Shown here one piece after another: positions 33,122 through 40,450 of a DNA stretch of 64,000 bases. A program made the translations under genes and the position numbers. The stretch covers positions 1,736,001 to 1,800,000 of the forward strand of contig NZ_CP060388.1 in NCBI RefSeq assembly GCF_014280435.1, read 5' to 3'. This DNA comes from Sphingobium sp. KCTC 72723. Its GTDB lineage: Bacteria; Pseudomonadota; Alphaproteobacteria; Sphingomonadales; Sphingomonadaceae. The first letter of the stretch is position 1. Each line of letters opens with the position of its first letter. The notes under the pieces are model-generated. The model saw only the letters and a list, made by a program, of their open reading frames with translations, did no database searches and had not been told where the DNA came from.

Positions 33122-35563
33122 ATGTCGTATCGCGCTAAGCTGAAACTGGGACTGCTATCCGCGACGATCATGTCGAGCGCGGCCATGGCCACGCCCGCCA
33201 TGGCGCAGGTTGCCGCCGCAGAAGCGGAGGCGGACAGCGACGTTATCGTCGTCACCGGCACCCGCCGCAGCACCACGTTGATGGAAACGCCGATTAATAT
33301 TTCGGCCATCGGTGCCGCTGAGCTGGCCGCCGAACGGCTGGACGACGTCCGCGATCTCGGCGCGTTCACGCCGGGCATCACCGTGACTGACACCGGCCCG
33401 CGCGGCGCGGCGACCATCGTCATGCGCGGTCTTTCCGCGAACGATACGGAAGCGTCTGGTTCGAACTACAGCAGTTCGTTCGGCACCTATCTGGGTGAGA
33501 TTCCGCTGTATCTCGACTTTAAGTTTATCGACATCGAACGGATCGAAACGCTGCTGGGTCCGCAAGGCACGCTTTACGGCTTGGGCACGCTGGCAGGCGC
33601 GATCCGCTACATGCCCAACCGGCCCGATCCGACGCAGTTTAGCGGTGAAGTCCATGGCCGCGCCTATGACGTGGCGCACAGCAAGGGCGTGGGCTATGTC
33701 GGCGACGCGACGATCAACATCCCGATCATCAAGGATGTTCTGGCGTTCCGTTCAGCGACCGGCTATTATTACGACCCTGGCTTCATCGACTATCCGTTCC
33801 TGGTGAAGACGCCCGGCGTATCGCTGGCGCAGCCCGGCCCGGCTTCCAATCCGCTAGGCACGCAGGCGCAGCAGGACGCCAATTTCGCCGGGCGCAAGGA
33901 TCTGAATTTCGAAAAGACCTTCACCACCCGCAACCAGCTGGGCGTGTCGGTGCCCGACTTCAACGCCTATCTGACCTATGCCTATCAAAAGACGCGGACC
34001 GCCGGCCGTCAAGCAACGACCGACGGCATCGTGGGCGAAGGCAAATATGAGGCCGCAGGGCGCTATGCCGAACCATCGACCCGCCGGTCGCAATTGGTCA
34101 GCCTGGAAATGGAAGCGCAGTTGGGCGATGTGTTCCAGGCAGTCTGGGCATCTGCCTTTACCAAGACCAAGAATAATACGGTCGGCGACGTGTCCGACCT
34201 GCTGCTCGACCTTGATTATGACTATGAGTTGTTCCCCGCCTTTGCAGGCTATACGACGGGCATCAACAGCCGCACCCAGTTCAACCAGGAAATCCGGTTG
34301 GTTTCGACCCATGGCGGGCCGTTCAGCTGGGTCGTGGGCGGTTTCTACAACAGCATGAAGTTCAAGTCCGACAGCGTCGAAACGCTGCCCGGCTTCGCTG
34401 AGTTTGCCGTCACCGCCGCAGGCCGCGCCGCCTATGGCAATTTCTACAACGGCCTGATCCGTCCCGATGGCGCGGAATATGTGTCCTTCACCCGGTCCAA
34501 GACCGAAGAACAGGCCGTATTCGGTGAATTGACATTCAAGCCGATTGAACAGTGGCAGATCACAGGCGGCGGGCGTTACTTCCGCTACGACACATCGATC
34601 ACCGGCGGTTCCGACACGCCGATGACGGGTGGTGGCCGTCGCCGGATGCCCTATCCCAGCCTGACCATTGATCCGTCGCGCGTGCGCAGCGGGCAAGCAG
34701 GCGATGATGGCTTTGTTTGGAAGTTCAATACCTCGTTCAACTTCACCCCAGACCTGATGGCCTATGCAACCTACAGCAAGGGTTACCGGATCGGCGGCGT
34801 CAACCGCGTGGTGCCGTGCATCCAGCCATTGCCCGCCGGACAGAATCTGTGCGCTCTGCCCAACGAGCTGACTTTTGGCCCGGACAAGGTGAAGAATCTG
34901 GAACTGGGTGTCCGCGCCCAGTTGTTCGACCGTCGCCTGTCCACCAGCGTGTCAGTGTTCCAGGTCAAGTGGGACGGTATCCAGCTGTCGAGCCAGACGG
35001 TCAACGGCGCGATCGGCATCACGGCCAATGGCGGCAAGGCCAAGTCGCAGGGCGTCGATTTCACCTTCAATGCCCGCGTCACCGACCAATTCATCGTTCG
35101 CGGCAACTACTCCTATCTCGACGCGAAACTGACCGAAGATGTGCCGGGCCTGTTGTCGACAGCGACCGGCGACGCCGATCTCTTCTCCGGCGATCGCCTG
35201 CCTGGTTCGGCCAAGAATTCCGGCGCGGCGTCGGCAGTCTATACCCTGCCTATGGGCGAGAACGACCTGCGTCTCAACTGGACCGCGACTTATACCGGCG
35301 GCATCCTGACCCGTCCGGGTGCGCGGGGCGGCGGCGAGCGGCTGCCGTCCTATGTGATGCACCGTGCGGCGGCGACCTACAGCACGGACGCATGGGAAAT
35401 CAGCCTGTTTGCGAACAACATCTTCGACAAATATGCGCTGACCGGCGTGTCAAACGACCTGACCCGGCGTGGCCAGATCAACGACGGCATCATCTATCGC
35501 GGCTATGCCCGGTCGGTCGCGCAACCGCGCACCATCGGCCTGGAAGGGCGCGTGAAGTTCTGA
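33122..35563 (+). CDS. TonB-dependent outer-membrane receptor, probably for a nitrogen compound
   Basis: 813 aa. Signal peptide ending TPAMAQ, then a TonB-box-like DVIVVTGTRRS, the plug domain (about 45-165, with RGLS and LLGPQGTLYG) and a 22-strand type barrel ending in aromatic-basic GLEGRVKF. It lacks features of iron-siderophore receptors and has no Fur-like site upstream; instead it is divergent from the ureohydrolases and shares their promoter element, so the ligand may be a guanidino or peptide-like nitrogen source (inference). AAGGGGA five bases before ATG supports the start. A strong terminator follows. Confidence 0.88.
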   Translation: MSYRAKLKLGLLSATIMSSAAMATPAMAQVAAAEAEADSDVIVVTGTRRSTTLMETPINISAIGAAELAAERLDDVRDLGAFTPGITVTDTGPRGAATIVMRGLSANDTEASGSNYSSSFGTYLGEIPLYLDFKFIDIERIETLLGPQGTLYGLGTLAGAIRYMPNRPDPTQFSGEVHGRAYDVAHSKGVGYVGDATINIPIIKDVLAFRSATGYYYDPGFIDYPFLVKTPGVSLAQPGPASNPLGTQAQQDANFAGRKDLNFEKTFTTRNQLGVSVPDFNAYLTYAYQKTRTAGRQATTDGIVGEGKYEAAGRYAEPSTRRSQLVSLEMEAQLGDVFQAVWASAFTKTKNNTVGDVSDLLLDLDYDYELFPAFAGYTTGINSRTQFNQEIRLVSTHGGPFSWVVGGFYNSMKFKSDSVETLPGFAEFAVTAAGRAAYGNFYNGLIRPDGAEYVSFTRSKTEEQAVFGELTFKPIEQWQITGGGRYFRYDTSITGGSDTPMTGGGRRRMPYPSLTIDPSRVRSGQAGDDGFVWKFNTSFNFTPDLMAYATYSKGYRIGGVNRVVPCIQPLPAGQNLCALPNELTFGPDKVKNLELGVRAQLFDRRLSTSVSVFQVKWDGIQLSSQTVNGAIGITANGGKAKSQGVDFTFNARVTDQFIVRGNYSYLDAKLTEDVPGLLSTATGDADLFSGDRLPGSAKNSGAASAVYTLPMGENDLRLNWTATYTGGILTRPGARGGGERLPSYVMHRAAATYSTDAWEISLFANNIFDKYALTGVSNDLTRRGQINDGIIYRGYARSVAQPRTIGLEGRVKF

Positions 35564-35585
35564 TCTTCGGGCGGGGCTGAAGACA

Positions 35586-35622
35586 GGGGCGTTCTTCCAG
35601 ACGGGAGAACGCCCCTTTTTTT
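35586..35622 (+). terminator. Rho-independent terminator after the TonB receptor
   Basis: GGGGCGTTCT (35586-35595) pairs perfectly with AGAACGCCCC (35606-35615) and is followed by seven T residues. Confidence 0.95.
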
Positions 35623-35663
35623 GTCGCGTCGCCAATCCATACATTTTGATACAAAATTCTTCC

Positions 35664-35694
35664 TGCGACTCGTTTGCAATTGCGAGTCGTTCGC
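35664..35694 (+). promoter_or_regulatory. Two overlapping iron-box-like sites upstream of the PepSY operon
   Basis: TGCGACTCGTTTGCA (35664-35678) and TTGCGAGTCGTTCGC (35680-35694) both fit a TGCGA-N5-TNGC(A) pattern resembling alphaproteobacterial Fur boxes. A possible -35 (TTGCAA, 35674) and -10 (TATGCG, 35697) with 17-bp spacing are covered by the sites, as expected for repression by Fur-iron. Confidence 0.45.
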
Positions 35695-35739
35695 GGTATG
35701 CGATCGACACCCTTTCCCGCAGGACCATTCCCCCTTTCG

Positions 35740-36381
35740 ATGCATGGAAAAACCCGGACCCAGCCGAAGAAAAAGAGCGCCAAGGCGTTCTGGCTGAAAC
35801 AGTTGCACAGCTGGCACTGGATCAGTTCGGCGATCAGCCTGATCGGCCTGCTGTTGTTCGCCTTTACCGGCATCACGCTGAACCATGCCGCCGATGTCGA
35901 AGGATCGCCCCAGACGATCGAGAAAGCCGCGACTCTGCCCGCCGCCCTGTTGAAACAGGTCGCGCCCGATGACGCGCCTGATGCCAAGAAGCCGCTGCCC
36001 GCTCCGGTCGCCGCCTTTGTGGAAAAGGCCGTGGGACAGCGCGGCGCGGGCGACGCGGAATGGTCCGCCGATGAAATCTATCTGGCCCTGCCCCGCCCCG
36101 GCGGCGACGGATGGGTGTCGATCGACCGGAACAGCGGCGCTGTGACCAGCGAAGCGACCAGCCGGGGGTGGATCAGCTACCTCAACGACCTGCACAAGGG
36201 GCGCAACACTGGCTCCGTCTGGAAATGGTTCATCGACATATTCTCGGTCGCCTGCTTCCTGTTCGCGCTGACCGGGCTGTTGCTGCTGCAACTCCATTCC
36301 AAAAAGCGGCCCAGCACCTGGCCGCTGGTCGCCATCGGCCTCGCCCTTCCGGCGGTCCTTGCCATCATCTTCATCCATTAA
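35740..36381 (+). CDS. PepSY-domain inner-membrane protein
   Basis: 213 aa from the ATG at 35740. One membrane helix near the N-terminus with histidines (HSWHWISSAISLIGLLLFAF), a periplasmic PepSY-like segment containing SADEIYLALPRPGGDGWVSIDRNSGAV, then two helices (WFIDIFSVACFLFALTGLL and a C-terminal one). PepSY-associated membrane proteins of this kind occur with ApbE and DUF2271 in flavin-based periplasmic electron transfer loci. The ATG at 35698 lies directly after the operator-like sites and over the likely -10, so I reject it. First gene of a four-gene operon. Confidence 0.8.
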   Translation: MHGKTRTQPKKKSAKAFWLKQLHSWHWISSAISLIGLLLFAFTGITLNHAADVEGSPQTIEKAATLPAALLKQVAPDDAPDAKKPLPAPVAAFVEKAVGQRGAGDAEWSADEIYLALPRPGGDGWVSIDRNSGAVTSEATSRGWISYLNDLHKGRNTGSVWKWFIDIFSVACFLFALTGLLLLQLHSKKRPSTWPLVAIGLALPAVLAIIFIH

Positions 36382-36393
36382 GGGGAAATATCC

Positions 36394-36918
36394 ATGCAGA
36401 TCAGCTATCGGTTGTTGCTGACCGGCACGGCGGCGCTGGGCACAGTCGCCGCGCCTGCCACCGCGCAGACGATGAACCTGTCGGTCGGCATACCGCGTCT
36501 GTCGGTGGCCGAATATCATCGGCCCTATGTCGCGATCTGGATCGAGAAGGAAGGCGCGGCACCGCGCACCCTGTCGGTCTGGTATGATTTCGACAAGGCC
36601 AAGGGCGAAGGCACCAAATGGCTGCGCGACGTGCGCCAGTGGTGGCGTGCGTCGGGCCGGACGATGAGCTTCCCCGCTGATGGCGTGACTGGCGCGACCC
36701 GCGCGCCGGGCGACAACAAGATCGCCTTTGCTGCGGGCAAAGGTCCGCTCGGCACGCTGGGCGCAGGCAATTATACGCTGATCGTGGAAGCGGCGCGCGA
36801 AGTGGGCGGACGCGAAGTCGTGCGCCTGCCCTTCGCCTGGCCGCCCAAGCCCGGTGCGACCGTCAAGGCACAGGGCAGCACAGAATTGGGCGCCGTAGCC
36901 CTGAGCTTCGGCAAATAA
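36394..36918 (+). CDS. DUF2271 periplasmic protein with a covalent-flavin attachment motif
   Basis: 174 aa. Signal peptide ending PATAQ. The body (SVGIPRLSVAEYHRPYVAIWIEKE, WYDFDKAKGEGTKWLRDVRQWWR) fits DUF2271. Residues 96-102 read D-G-V-T-G-A-T, matching the D-x-x-(S/T)-G-A-(S/T) signature to which ApbE attaches FMN, so Thr 102 is the predicted flavin site. With ApbE three genes downstream, the protein is probably a flavinylated periplasmic redox carrier. Family membership and motif are seen; the function is inferred. Confidence 0.85.
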   Translation: MQISYRLLLTGTAALGTVAAPATAQTMNLSVGIPRLSVAEYHRPYVAIWIEKEGAAPRTLSVWYDFDKAKGEGTKWLRDVRQWWRASGRTMSFPADGVTGATRAPGDNKIAFAAGKGPLGTLGAGNYTLIVEAAREVGGREVVRLPFAWPPKPGATVKAQGSTELGAVALSFGK

Positions 36919-36927
36919 GGGGATAAG

Positions 36928-37836
36928 ATGATGAAAGCCAGATTGATGATCGCGGGCGCTGTAGCCGCCCTGATGCTATCGGGTGCGGCGCAGGCCCATC
37001 GCCAGTGGATGATGCCATCGTCCACCACTTTGTCCGGCACCGACAGCTGGGTGACGGTCGATGCCGCCGTGTCCAACGACCTGTTCTATTTCGAACATGT
37101 GCCGATGCGCACCGACGGCATCGTGGTGACCCAGCCGGACGGCAGCGCTGGCAAAATCGAAAACGCCGCCACCGGCAAATATCGCTCGACCTTCGACGTG
37201 CATCTGACTCAGCCCGGCACCTATCGCATCGCCAATGCGTCGACCAATGTCATGGGCAGCTATATGCTGAACGGCAAGCAGGAACGGCTGCCGCGCGGCA
37301 CGACCAAGGACAAGCTGGCCAGCGTAATCCCGGCGGGCGCGACCGATGTGCAGGTGGCCGAAGCATCCAACCGGAACGAGATTTTCGTAACGCTGGGCGC
37401 ACCCAGCACCGGCATCTTCAAGCCGACCGGATCGGGCATCGAGCTGGTGCCGGTGACGCACCCCAATGATCTGGTATCGGGCGAGTCCGCAACCTTCCAG
37501 TTCCTGCTGGACGGCAAGCCTGCTGCGGGCCTGAAAGTCACGGTCATTCCCGGCGGTATTCGTTACCGCGATGCGCTGGGCCAGATGGATCTGGTGGCCG
37601 ACAAGGATGGCAAGGTCGCGATCAACTGGGCGCAGCCGGGCCTTTACTGGCTGAACGCCAGCATCGGTGGCGGTCGTGAAGGTGGCGAAGGCGGCGGCCC
37701 CGGCATGGGTGGACCCGGCGGTCCTGGTGCAGGTGGTCCCGGTGCCGGTCAGGGCGCACCGCCCGCGCCGCGCCCTGCCGGTCCGCCGCAGCGCCGCGCC
37801 AGCTATATCAGCACGCTGGAAGTGCTGGCCCCCTGA
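36928..37836 (+). CDS. DUF4198 periplasmic protein with Gly/Pro-rich insert
   Basis: 302 aa. Signal peptide ending AAQA, followed by HRQWMMPSSTTLSG, the usual DUF4198 opening whose N-terminal histidine becomes residue 1 of the mature protein and often binds metal. Two immunoglobulin-like beta domains follow. Residues about 247-290 form a Gly/Pro/Ala-rich low-complexity insert (GGPGMGGPGGPGAGG type) before the last strand. DUF4198 proteins accompany metal uptake systems. The stop overlaps a possible CTG start of the next gene. Confidence 0.85.
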   Translation: MMKARLMIAGAVAALMLSGAAQAHRQWMMPSSTTLSGTDSWVTVDAAVSNDLFYFEHVPMRTDGIVVTQPDGSAGKIENAATGKYRSTFDVHLTQPGTYRIANASTNVMGSYMLNGKQERLPRGTTKDKLASVIPAGATDVQVAEASNRNEIFVTLGAPSTGIFKPTGSGIELVPVTHPNDLVSGESATFQFLLDGKPAAGLKVTVIPGGIRYRDALGQMDLVADKDGKVAINWAQPGLYWLNASIGGGREGGEGGGPGMGGPGGPGAGGPGAGQGAPPAPRPAGPPQRRASYISTLEVLAP

Positions 37837-37934
37837 CGCAACCCGTTCGTATCGCCATCCCCCCCGCCCTGTCGCCCGACCAATTTGTCGGGCGGCGGCA
37901 GGCAGGGCATGTCAAGACGCTGGGAGGACCGACG

Positions 37935-38792
37935 ATGGGGACCAGTTGGTCCGCGCAGATCGTCGATCCGCCTGCGGGCTGCACCGAAGCGATCGAGGCT
38001 GTGCTGGCGCGCGTCATTGCGGCCATGAGCAATTGGGAAGCAGCTTCGGACATCAGCCGTTTCAACCGGACCCCTATCGGGCAATGGATGGCATTGCCGC
38101 CCGATATGATGACCGTGCTGCGCGCGGGGCTGGACATGGCCCGCCTGTCCGGGGGGGCGTTCGATCCCGCTATCGGACATATTGTTGGCCGCTGGGGCTT
38201 TGGTCCGGCGAGCGATGCGCCTGATATTGCCGCGCCATGGACAGCGATCGAGACAGACGGGGACAAGGCGCGTAGGATCGCTGACGTAGCGCTCGATTTT
38301 TCTGGCATTGCCAAGGGTTTTGCCGTCGACGCGGTCGCCGCGGAACTGCGCGCGATGGGCGTCGCGAGTTTCCTGATCGAGATTGGCGGCGAATTGCGCG
38401 GCGACGGGGTGAAGCCGGATATTCAGCCCTGGTGGGTGGATGTCGAAGCGCCGCCGGGCCTACCCGTCCCGATCTTGCGCGTGGCGCTATGCGGGCTATC
38501 GGTTGCGACGTCGGGCGACTATCGCCGCTTCCGACTGGAAGGTGCGCGCCGCCTGTCCCATAGCATCGACCCGGCGCTTGGCGCGCCGATCGCCCATGAT
38601 GTGGCGTCAGTGACGGTGCTGCACGACAGCGCAATGATGGCCGACGCCTGGGCCACCGCGATCACCGTGATGGGGCAACAGCGCGGCATGGCGCTGGCGA
38701 CGCGGCACGGGCTGGCGGCGCGGCTGGTGCGGCGCGATGGCGGGCGCGGGATCGAATATATGACCCCCACGCTGGCGGCGATGCTGGACTGA
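37935..38792 (+). CDS. apbE: FAD:protein FMN transferase ApbE
   Basis: Transfers FMN from FAD to Ser/Thr of periplasmic proteins. 285 aa from ATG 37935. Motifs: TMGTSW at the start, SNWEAASDISRFN, GGAFDPAIGHIVGRWGFGP, ALDFSGIAKGFAVDAVA, LIEIGGELRGDG, and HSIDPALGAP. GGAGG six bases upstream favours this ATG, but the frame stays open 34 codons upstream with family-like sequence (VKTLGGPTMGT), so the true start may be a CTG at 37833 overlapping the previous stop (CTGA). No signal peptide in either form. Target is probably the DUF2271 protein. Confidence 0.9.
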   Translation: MGTSWSAQIVDPPAGCTEAIEAVLARVIAAMSNWEAASDISRFNRTPIGQWMALPPDMMTVLRAGLDMARLSGGAFDPAIGHIVGRWGFGPASDAPDIAAPWTAIETDGDKARRIADVALDFSGIAKGFAVDAVAAELRAMGVASFLIEIGGELRGDGVKPDIQPWWVDVEAPPGLPVPILRVALCGLSVATSGDYRRFRLEGARRLSHSIDPALGAPIAHDVASVTVLHDSAMMADAWATAITVMGQQRGMALATRHGLAARLVRRDGGRGIEYMTPTLAAMLD

Positions 38793-38794
38793 GG

Positions 38795-39478
38795 TCAGGC
38801 GTCGGCCCAGCGGCGCAGCAGATTATGATAGACGCCCGTCAGGCGAATGACTTCGCCATGATCCTGCCCCATCTGCGCCGCCACACCCTGCACGCTGCGG
38901 TCCAGGTCGAACAGCAACTGGCGCGCGGCGTCGTCACGGATCATCGACTGGAGCCAGAAGAAGCTGGCGACGCGGCGCCCGCGCGTGACGGGTTCGACCC
39001 GGTGCAGCGAGGATGACGGGTAGAGGACGGCGTGGCCGGCGGGCAGTTTGATCTGCTGCACGCCGAAGTTGGTTTCGATCGTCAGCTCCCCACCATCATA
39101 GCTTTCGGGCGATTCCAGGAACACCGACATGGACATATCCGAACGCACGCGAAAACCAGTGCCAGCCTGTATCCGCACTGCGTTATCGACATGCACGCCA
39201 AAGGCCTGACCACCGGCGTAGCTGTTGAAAAGCGGCGGAAAAATCTTGAGCGGCAGGGCGGCTGCGATGAATAGCGGGGAGCGTCCGAGCGCGTCCAATA
39301 TCATCTGCCCCGCCTGTCGCGCGGCCGGGCAATCTTCGGGCAATTGCAGGTTGCGCTTGGCCATGGCCGATTGCGGGCCGGAGGTGATGTTGCCATCCAC
39401 CCAGTCGGCCGGGTCGATGAGCGCGCGGATCGTGGCGACCTGCGCCGCGTCGAGCAGGTCGGGAATGGCAATCAGCAT
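38795..39478 (-). CDS. PKHD-type Fe(II)/2-oxoglutarate-dependent oxygenase (PiuC-like)
   Basis: 227 aa, the usual size. Iron ligands are in GVHVDNA (His-x-Asp) and [24 protein letters not shown] (His, with the 2-oxoglutarate Arg). PiuC-like proteins are encoded next to siderophore receptors and are thought to modify the siderophore or receptor. Here it follows tonB and the receptor on the same strand. Converges with apbE, stop to stop with 2 bp between. Confidence 0.9.
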   Translation of the reverse strand: MLIAIPDLLDAAQVATIRALIDPADWVDGNITSGPQSAMAKRNLQLPEDCPAARQAGQMILDALGRSPLFIAAALPLKIFPPLFNSYAGGQAFGVHVDNAVRIQAGTGFRVRSDMSMSVFLESPESYDGGELTIETNFGVQQIKLPAGHAVLYPSSSLHRVEPVTRGRRVASFFWLQSMIRDDAARQLLFDLDRSVQGVAAQMGQDHGEVIRLTGVYHNLLRRWADA

Positions 39479-39496
39479 GGGACTATGTCTATCTTG

Positions 39497-40267
39497 TCAG
39501 GCTGCGTCGGTGCGCAGCACGAAGGGGATTTCGACCACGCCCCGCACGCGCACCGGCTGCCCACCGCGCAGGGTCGGGCGCCAGCGCCAGCCCTTCACGG
39601 CGTCCCGCGCGGCATTGTCCAGCCGGGGAAAGCCGCTGCTGCCAGTGATCGCGATACTGTCCACTTCGCCGTCCAGCCCCAGCGTCAGGGTGAGGACGAC
39701 TGTTCCCTGCTCGCGCTTGCGACGGCTTTCGACCGGATAACGTGGCGGCTTGCCCGCCACCATCTGCGTGCCGAGGTCGCCGCCCTGCACCACACTGGGC
39801 GGTGCGGGTGGCGCGGCGGGGGCTGCGGCGGGAGTCGGGGTTGGCGTCGCGACTGTCGTTGGCGCAGGGACCAGAACGGGATTTGGCGTCGTCTGCATGA
39901 TCGGGACTGGCGGAACCGGAGTCTGTACGATCGGCGGGGGTGCCACGACCTGCGGCGTCGAGGGCGGTGGCGGCGGTGTTTCCGATGCAGGGGGTGGCGG
40001 CGGTGGCGACAGGTTCACGACCGTCAGCTTCGCCTCCTGCACCCGCAACACATGGCTGCGCACCTGAATGAGCGCGCCGATCAGTATGGCGTGGACGATC
40101 AGGATGAGGGCGATGGCCGGGACGTTGGGACGCGACCGGGCGCCGTAGCGATCGGCGGGGTCGATCGTGCCACCGGCCAAAGCGCTTGGCATCGAACGCA
40201 CGACGGGGCCGTCCTGCCCGACATCGGGCATGGAATCTTCGATCAGCCTGCTTTGGTCGTGCAGCAT
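39497..40267 (-). CDS. tonB: TonB-like energy transducer
   Basis: 256 aa. One membrane helix (VPAIALILIVHAILIGALI, about 49-67), a long periplasmic Pro-rich spacer (PPPPPPASETPPPPP and following), and a C-terminal TonB domain (YPVESRRKREQGTVVLTLTLGLDGEVDSIAITGSSGFPRLDNAARDAVKGWRWRP). It energises outer-membrane receptors with ExbBD, which are not in the window. The N-terminal cytoplasmic tail of about 48 residues is longer than usual. GGAAGG seven bases upstream supports the start. Confidence 0.93.
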   Translation of the reverse strand: MLHDQSRLIEDSMPDVGQDGPVVRSMPSALAGGTIDPADRYGARSRPNVPAIALILIVHAILIGALIQVRSHVLRVQEAKLTVVNLSPPPPPPASETPPPPPSTPQVVAPPPIVQTPVPPVPIMQTTPNPVLVPAPTTVATPTPTPAAAPAAPPAPPSVVQGGDLGTQMVAGKPPRYPVESRRKREQGTVVLTLTLGLDGEVDSIAITGSSGFPRLDNAARDAVKGWRWRPTLRGGQPVRVRGVVEIPFVLRTDAA

Positions 40268-40322
40268 GACAGCGCCTTCCTTTGCGTCATCGCGTCCAAT
40301 GCCCCGATACCGCGAACCATAA

Positions 40323-40338
40323 TGCGAATCAATTGCGA
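40323..40338. promoter_or_regulatory. Iron-box-like sequence upstream of tonB
   Basis: TGCGAATCAATTGCGA contains two TGCGA units in an AT-rich setting, 56 bp upstream of tonB. It resembles, less perfectly, the sites before the PepSY gene and the siderophore receptor. Confidence 0.35.
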
Positions 40339-40450
40339 TATTTTGCTGGTCTGTTTCTGGCAGGCAGGTGGACGGGCGGCGACCCGAGGAGGATGGAGTT
40401 ATCGCCGCCCGTCCGGCCCCGGCAGGGACATGCCGGGGATAGGTACCGGG

